Source of the DNA: Rheinheimera mesophila
Lineage (GTDB): Bacteria > Pseudomonadota > Gammaproteobacteria > Enterobacterales > Alteromonadaceae
Assembly (NCBI RefSeq): GCF_000986865.1
Contig: NZ_LAVS01000090.1
Span: 62,001-126,000, forward strand
Length of the DNA stretch: 64,000 nt
Direction of reading: 5' to 3'
The position numbers were made by a program, and so were the translations under genes. Shown here piece by piece: positions 60,179-64,000 of the stretch. The number at the start of each line of letters is the position of its first letter. Within the stretch, counting starts at the first letter, position 1. Under the pieces are notes generated by a model. It did not search any database. It was given only the letters and a program-made list of their open reading frames with translations, and had not been told where the DNA came from.

Positions 60179-61875
60179 GTTACGTCCGAGGTGTCGTAAA
60201 TTGATTCTTTTGGCATTTCGACAGCTCTGGTCAGGATCCGCCCTATAGCCATCAATGTGGCCACAATGCCGTCTATTTTGTACTCGTTCCGCTCTTTACG
60301 CGGGTATATGTTTTCTTTGGCATCAGCTTTCGCTGTCACGTTACTGGCCATCCATGTAAGCAGTGGATCTGCATCATGGACGAACCGTTTACCAGTAATG
60401 GCTGCTTCCATTTCCCGCATTGGTGGACTCATGGTTTGTACTGTGTTGCGGTACTCAACAATCTCAGCGCCGTCTTTCATCAACTGATGCGCCAGTTGGG
60501 TAGCACGCCATGGGTCGTAGGCAACTTCCGTGATATCAAAAATTTCGCTGAGGTCTTTTATTTCTTCCCTGATCAGGTCGAAATCAATTTCTTCACCGTC
60601 AGTTAGTGTCAACCTGCCCTCATTTACCCACTTCTCGTATGCCGAGCGATTATTACCAGCTCGCTCCAACGCACCTTCAGGCAGGTAGTTGCGGGTAAAC
60701 GTGGTGTATTTGATTCGGCCAGACTCAAGCACTTCATCAAACACCAGGGACAAACTTGCTATATCGGTTTTACTGGCCAAGTCGACCCCCAAGGTGCAGC
60801 GCTTGCCTGCAAAATCCTGCAGAGTGAGGCTGGTGTCACCACAAGCATGCCAATCCGCCATGTTTAACCAGGCCGAACGGGCTGAAACCCAAATATTCAG
60901 GTGCTTGGTTAAAAAGCTATTGGTTCTGCTTGGGTAGCGAATAGCGTCCCGCAGTTGCTTGATCAGGTAGTCCTGGCTGACTGATATCCCAATGTTTGGA
61001 TTTGCTTTTCGCAGATTAGCCGGGTCTTTCCAGTCATCACCAGCATCAAGCGTCCAGATAATCCCAAACAGTTCATCGTTTGGCATAACACCGTCAAGCA
61101 TTTGCTGAACTTGACGACGCTTTTCATAACAAGGTCCAGCCAGATTAAAGCCGGCTGTTGTGATGATGAATGCAAGGGCCTGTTCTCTTGAGCCCATGCC
61201 AGTGATCATCGTTTCGTAGAGCTCGGGACCGTCATGCTCATGAAATTCATCAATTAGTGCGCAGCTTGGAGAACTACCGTCACCCGGGTTGCCGATCAGT
61301 GGTTCAAATCGTGAACCATCGCCAGGAATGCTGATGTTTTTCGCCCAGATCTCTATACCTAACAAGCCGGTAAGTTGTGGAGATTTCTCCAGCATGATTT
61401 TCGCTGGCCGGAAAACCTCCCATGCTTGCTTTTCAGTAGCTGCACCACAGTAAACTTCGGCGCCATACTCACCGTCTGCACATAGCATGTAATTGCCAAC
61501 GCCAGCAGCAATAACAGACTTACCATTTTTACGCGGTATCTCACAGTACGCTTCAGAGAATCGTCGTAAGCCGTCTTTCTTTTTCAGCCACCCAAAGACA
61601 GCGCAGAATATGAACTTCTGCCACGGCTCCAGCTTAATGAGTTGCCGTTCTCTGGCCCACTTACCTTTTGTGTGTGGTAGCAGTTGGACGAAATCGCAGA
61701 CATGTTCTGCTGCGTCTCTGTCAAATTTATAAGGGAAAGCCCGCTTCTCAGAGGCTTTTAGATCATCAATATGCCTTTGACAGGCCTGTCGAACCTCTTT
61801 GCACGCAGAGATCTTCCCCGTTATCACATCCCGGGCATACTTGTTCGCCGCATTGACGTTTGGATAACTGGCCAT
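60172..61875 (-). CDS. terminase large subunit (HK97 type)
   Basis: A 567-residue protein. The ATPase Walker A is EIPRKNGKSVIAAGV (about residue 115), Walker B is CALIDEFHEHDG (about residue 208). The nuclease part begins near LGVDLASKTDIASLSLVF (about residue 340) with conserved acids. It cuts concatemeric DNA and drives packaging. Together with a P27-type small subunit and an HNH protein just upstream, this points to cos-type packaging. Confidence 0.95.
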   Translation of the reverse strand: MASYPNVNAANKYARDVITGKISACKEVRQACQRHIDDLKASEKRAFPYKFDRDAAEHVCDFVQLLPHTKGKWARERQLIKLEPWQKFIFCAVFGWLKKKDGLRRFSEAYCEIPRKNGKSVIAAGVGNYMLCADGEYGAEVYCGAATEKQAWEVFRPAKIMLEKSPQLTGLLGIEIWAKNISIPGDGSRFEPLIGNPGDGSSPSCALIDEFHEHDGPELYETMITGMGSREQALAFIITTAGFNLAGPCYEKRRQVQQMLDGVMPNDELFGIIWTLDAGDDWKDPANLRKANPNIGISVSQDYLIKQLRDAIRYPSRTNSFLTKHLNIWVSARSAWLNMADWHACGDTSLTLQDFAGKRCTLGVDLASKTDIASLSLVFDEVLESGRIKYTTFTRNYLPEGALERAGNNRSAYEKWVNEGRLTLTDGEEIDFDLIREEIKDLSEIFDITEVAYDPWRATQLAHQLMKDGAEIVEYRNTVQTMSPPMREMEAAITGKRFVHDADPLLTWMASNVTAKADAKENIYPRKERNEYKIDGIVATLMAIGRILTRAVEMPKESIYDTSDVTC

Positions 61876-61882
61876 TCATTCT

Positions 61883-62377
61883 CTACTTAGCGCCTCTTTT
61901 TTTAAGCAGTGCTGCAAACGGATTATCTTCAGGCTGCTTAGAACCGGCACCGAAGCGGCCCCTACTGGCCGGATCTAACCCTAATGCGGCGCCATAAGTT
62001 GCCATCTGCTTGAGACATTCGTTAATAACTGTGGCTGAAGGGTTTTTAATGGGGCCGCCAGTTGCGCCTGGTACCACAGGGCCGTGCTTAGCGTAATGTT
62101 CTTCGGCTTCACGCCACCTTTTGTACGCACTGCAGAAAGCCTCAAGGTTGTGAATATCCGTCCCCGTCAGGATCTTGGATTTCACCAACCATTCGGCCAA
62201 GGCATTCCACATATCAACAGCAATACCTGATAGCCATATCGGACATTCCGGCACCGATGCTAAAGGTTCCCCCTCAGGTGCATCTGTGTTCAGTGGCCGC
62301 TTACCTGCATTACCCTGAATAACTTTCAGGCTAACGGGTTTTGGCTTTCGGCCGCTGCGGCCGGGTACTCCCGCCAT
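61883..62377 (-). CDS. terminase small subunit (P27 family)
   Basis: A 164-residue protein, MAGVPGRSGRKPKPVSLKVIQGNAGKRPLNTDAPEGEPLASVPECPIWLSGIAVDMWNALAEWLVKSKILTGTDIHNLEAFCSAYKRWREAEEHYAKHG. This is the P27 terS family (GRPRKPxxxKxLxGNPGKRPL). It recognises the cos site. It precedes terL by seven bases. Confidence 0.93.
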   Translation of the reverse strand: MAGVPGRSGRKPKPVSLKVIQGNAGKRPLNTDAPEGEPLASVPECPIWLSGIAVDMWNALAEWLVKSKILTGTDIHNLEAFCSAYKRWREAEEHYAKHGPVVPGATGGPIKNPSATVINECLKQMATYGAALGLDPASRGRFGAGSKQPEDNPFAALLKKRGAK

Positions 62378-62512
62378 GCTCAGCGCCCTCCAGTTTTAAT
62401 TTCATTTTTCGCGAAAATAAAAATCTGATGGCGGGATCGGTGTCCGGACGAAAAAGCCCCAGAGATTTGATCCCCCCTACCCATCCCACGCAACGCTGGG
62501 GCTGGCACTGAG
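62378..62512. other. 135-bp gap between TerS and HNH genes, candidate cos region
   Basis: No convincing gene is present. In HK97-type phages the cos site lies near terS and the HNH gene, so this gap is a candidate, but I see no certain cohesive-end symmetry. It contains CGATCCC/GGGATC-type patches only. Confidence 0.3.
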
Positions 62513-62872
62513 TTAGCGCTGCCGCCCACGCTCAGCCTCCTGCCTGGTCTTAGCGTCATGGCATGGCTTGCAGATCGCCTGCAGGTTTGCGTCGGTGTCG
62601 GTGCCACCATCAGACAACGGCTGGATGTGGTCGACCTGAGTTGCAGGCGTTAACCGATCGGCTAAAAGACATGGTTGGCACAGGCCATTGTCACGTCTTA
62701 GAATTCTTTCCCGGGTTGCTTGCCACTTGCGGCCCCGGGTGCGCTTTTCACTGTGGCGGTTGTTCTGCCAGTGAACAGCCTTATCTTTGTGCTGTTCGCA
62801 GTAACCGTGCGCTTCAACCGTCTTGTTTGGGCAAAATGGCTGGCGGCATGGTCTTGGCGGCTTAGCTGGCAT
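62513..62872 (-). CDS. HNH endonuclease
   Basis: A 119-residue protein from the ATG at 62872 (MPAKPPRPCRQPFCPNKTVEAHGYCEQHKDKAVHW). The zinc-knuckle cysteines are in CRQPFCPN...GYCEQH and in GLCQPCLLADRLTPATQVDHIQPLSDGGTDTDANLQAICKPCHDAKTRQE, which carries the HNH core (DHIQPL, N, CHDAKT). Phage HNH proteins next to terS stimulate TerL cleavage at cos. It starts five bases after the holin stop; a longer in-frame TTG start at 62896 is less likely. Confidence 0.92.
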   Translation of the reverse strand: MPAKPPRPCRQPFCPNKTVEAHGYCEQHKDKAVHWQNNRHSEKRTRGRKWQATRERILRRDNGLCQPCLLADRLTPATQVDHIQPLSDGGTDTDANLQAICKPCHDAKTRQEAERGRQR

Positions 62873-62876
62873 AAAT

Positions 62877-63092
62877 TTAAGTCTTGTTCTTCTCAAGCTG
62901 GGCCATGCGGGCCTGATGCTCGCGCTCTGCCATCCTCAGGTTGCGTGTTTGAACCCAGTAGTTCAGACCGAAGGTGGCAAGTGTCGCGAAAATACCAATC
63001 ACTATTGCCCACTCAGACAAACTCATGAAGCCAAGGCCTGCAGTCGTACCGGCTGTAGCATATGAACTTACGGCTGTTGCTTTGTCTGACAT
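62877..63092 (-). CDS. probable phage holin
   Basis: A 71-residue protein from the ATG at 63092 (MSDKATAVSSYATAGTTAGLGFMSLSEWAIVIGIFATLATFGLNYWVQTRNLRMAEREHQARMAQLEKNKT). One clear membrane helix (EWAIVIGIFATLATFGLNYW), a weakly hydrophobic segment before it, and a charged C terminus fit small HP1-like or pinholin-like holins. AGGA precedes the ATG. It overlaps the Rz1 gene by 25 bases. Function inferred from structure and the surrounding spanin and lysozyme genes. Confidence 0.8.
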   Translation of the reverse strand: MSDKATAVSSYATAGTTAGLGFMSLSEWAIVIGIFATLATFGLNYWVQTRNLRMAEREHQARMAQLEKNKT

Positions 63093-63382
63093 AACTTTGA
63101 ATCCTGGTTGCATACTTGAGCCTCCCGCCACTTGCGGTATCGCTGCACATCCGTATCGCATAACTTGATATCGGTGATCAGTTGCAGCGTGTACTGCAGG
63201 TGATCGTGATTGGTTGTACCGTTAAAGGGCCGCAGTGCGCAGCCCGATTGTAGAAAGTTTGCTGGTGGTAGTACCGTCACTGTTTTTGTTACTGTGATAG
63301 TGCGAACTTCCACTGGCTTGCTGGAGCAACTGACCAGCAGCATCAGGCAAAGCAGTATTAGCCCACGCTCGAGTAGGATCAT
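63068..63382 (-). CDS. Rz1-like outer-membrane spanin lipoprotein
   Basis: A 104-residue protein whose signal peptide (ILLCLMLLVSCSSK) has a lipobox with Cys19 as the modified residue. Behind it are TVTKTVTVLPPANFLQSGC and a Cys-rich tail. The start lies within the Rz-like gene in another frame; 161 bases are shared. As the outer-membrane part of the spanin pair, it fuses with Rz to destroy the outer membrane at lysis. Confidence 0.87.
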   Translation of the reverse strand: MILLERGLILLCLMLLVSCSSKPVEVRTITVTKTVTVLPPANFLQSGCALRPFNGTTNHDHLQYTLQLITDIKLCDTDVQRYRKWREAQVCNQDSKLCQTKQQP

Positions 63383-63707
63383 GTTCAGATACCTTCAGTT
63401 CGTTACTGTTAATCATCACAGCTAAGTGCTGTTCGTTGATCTGGGTTTCTGATTGCTGGTGCTCTGTATTTAATTGAGCAACCAACAACTGTTCATCTAC
63501 TAACGCTTGAGCCTGCTCGTTCAGGTTTTTAACTTCAGCGGCCAAGGCGTCTACTTCCAGTTGTTTGTTAACTAACTGTCCAGCCTGTTTAGTCACCAAA
63601 CTGGTTTGAGTAGTAAGCTCTGAATTGAGCGACCAGACTGTCAGACCTAAGCCAGCCATAGCTATGCCGGCAACAATCAATAACGCCCCCGTTAAACTAA
63701 TTTTCAT
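63222..63707 (-). CDS. Rz-like inner-membrane spanin
   Basis: A 161-residue protein from the ATG at 63707 (MKISLTGALLIVAGIAMAGLGLTVWSLNSEL), with one N-terminal membrane anchor. A long heptad-rich helix follows (LVTKQAGQLVNKQLEVDALAAEVKNLNEQAQALVDEQLL). This is a type II i-spanin. Its ATG overlaps the lysozyme stop (ATGA). A further ATG seven codons upstream is in frame but lies inside the lysozyme gene. It partly overlaps the Rz1 gene in a different frame. Confidence 0.86.
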   Translation of the reverse strand: MKISLTGALLIVAGIAMAGLGLTVWSLNSELTTQTSLVTKQAGQLVNKQLEVDALAAEVKNLNEQAQALVDEQLLVAQLNTEHQQSETQINEQHLAVMINSNELKVSEHDPTRAWANTALPDAAGQLLQQASGSSHYHSNKNSDGTTTSKLSTIGLRTAAL

Positions 63708-64000
63708 TGCTGTAAATCCTTGAGGCACATCTTTCGCTCAGCAGCACGGCGTGTGCGTAATCCGTTGGATTCTTTGCCTTTGATGTAGATCCAGCGCATG
63801 AGCTGGTTACATGCAGATACACGAAACCCCTCGTTGAGGTTCGCAAGTAGCGTCGATTTGCGGAACTGTCCTATGCCAACGTTGTAGACAAACGACAGAT
63901 ATGCAGCGTGTTCGCCTTCAGATAGCGGCACTTTGACGACTGATAATAGCTGCTTGTTGTGCTCTACCAAGTCGCTGGCTAATTGCTGGAGACACTGGTC
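63704..64000 (-). CDS. phage lysozyme (endolysin, GH24-type), C-terminal part
   Basis: The frame runs to the window end without a start in the visible part, so the N terminus with the catalytic glutamate lies beyond 64000. The visible 98 residues include VKVPLSEGEHAAYLSFVYNVGIGQFRKSTLLANLNEG and RWIYIKGKESNGLRTRRAAERKMCL, characteristic of RrrD/P1 Lyz-type lysozymes. It hydrolyses peptidoglycan at lysis. The stop is ATGA-coupled to Rz. Confidence 0.9.
   Translation of the reverse strand, partial: DQCLQQLASDLVEHNKQLLSVVKVPLSEGEHAAYLSFVYNVGIGQFRKSTLLANLNEGFRVSACNQLMRWIYIKGKESNGLRTRRAAERKMCLKDLQQ

Noticed and set aside
62380-62610. 76-codon minus-strand frame between TerS and the HNH gene
   Set aside because: It largely overlaps the HNH gene in another frame and has low-complexity composition; no homology signal.

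Overview
The window reads as about 41.5 kb of ordinary chromosome from a gammaproteobacterium, followed from the 3' end of a tRNA-Pro gene to the window end by about 22.4 kb of a lambda/HK97-type tailed prophage. The lrp-ftsK order, pyrD-zapC pair, proQ-prc pair, pepN next to a DUF2835 gene, a very large NAD-dependent glutamate dehydrogenase and a branched-chain 2-oxoacid dehydrogenase operon suggest an Alteromonadales/Chromatiaceae-like marine or freshwater bacterium such as Rheinheimera. That placement is an inference from gene content.

Chromosomal part (1-41600). Almost everything is on the minus strand; the exceptions are ald, a DUF192 gene and an SbtA-like permease. In order: ftsK (3' part outside the window), lrp and divergent ald; a DUF192 protein; a PlsC-like acyltransferase overlapping a DUF2960 gene; pyrD-zapC; the 1611-residue glutamate dehydrogenase; a four-gene envelope cluster (DUF1302 barrel, DUF1329 periplasmic protein, YCF48-like propeller, MMPL/RND transporter); pepN with DUF2835; nhaC; msrC, a small acidic protein gene, proQ and prc; a SIMPL-domain protein; a Ser/Thr kinase plus M1 peptidase pair; the bkd operon (E1alpha, E1beta, E2); astE; a secreted nuclease made of a lamin-tail domain and an endonuclease I domain; an EamA exporter; and a LysR regulator divergent from an SbtA-family bicarbonate permease.

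Prophage part (about 41600-64000). A complete tRNA-Pro(GGG) with its terminator is followed by three tandem 11-bp repeats that look like integrase arm sites. Next come two divergent cargo genes around a perfect LexA box (an unknown 89-residue protein and an SRAP/HMCES-type protein). The late genes then run on the minus strand, so in order of transcription they read from the window end back: endolysin, Rz/Rz1 spanins, holin, HNH nuclease, TerS, TerL, a small membrane protein, portal, S49 prohead protease, HK97 major capsid, small head protein, connector, head closure, DUF3168, gp10-like, tail tube, G/GT chaperones (with a canonical -1 slippery heptamer), a moron-like gene with its own -10 and terminator, tape measure, two distal-tail proteins, a J-like tip protein with five 105-bp repeats, a tail fibre and two small tail proteins. 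No integrase, repressor or replication genes are inside the window; they would lie beyond 64000.

Most notable points: the LexA-controlled SRAP/unknown pair at the prophage edge; the insulated unknown gene at 52633-53088; the CCCAAAG frameshift site, whose downstream frame has no start of its own; three intrinsic terminators inside the head operon that bracket the capsid gene; and the DUF1302/DUF1329/YCF48/RND cluster, which looks like an uncharacterised envelope-trafficking system.
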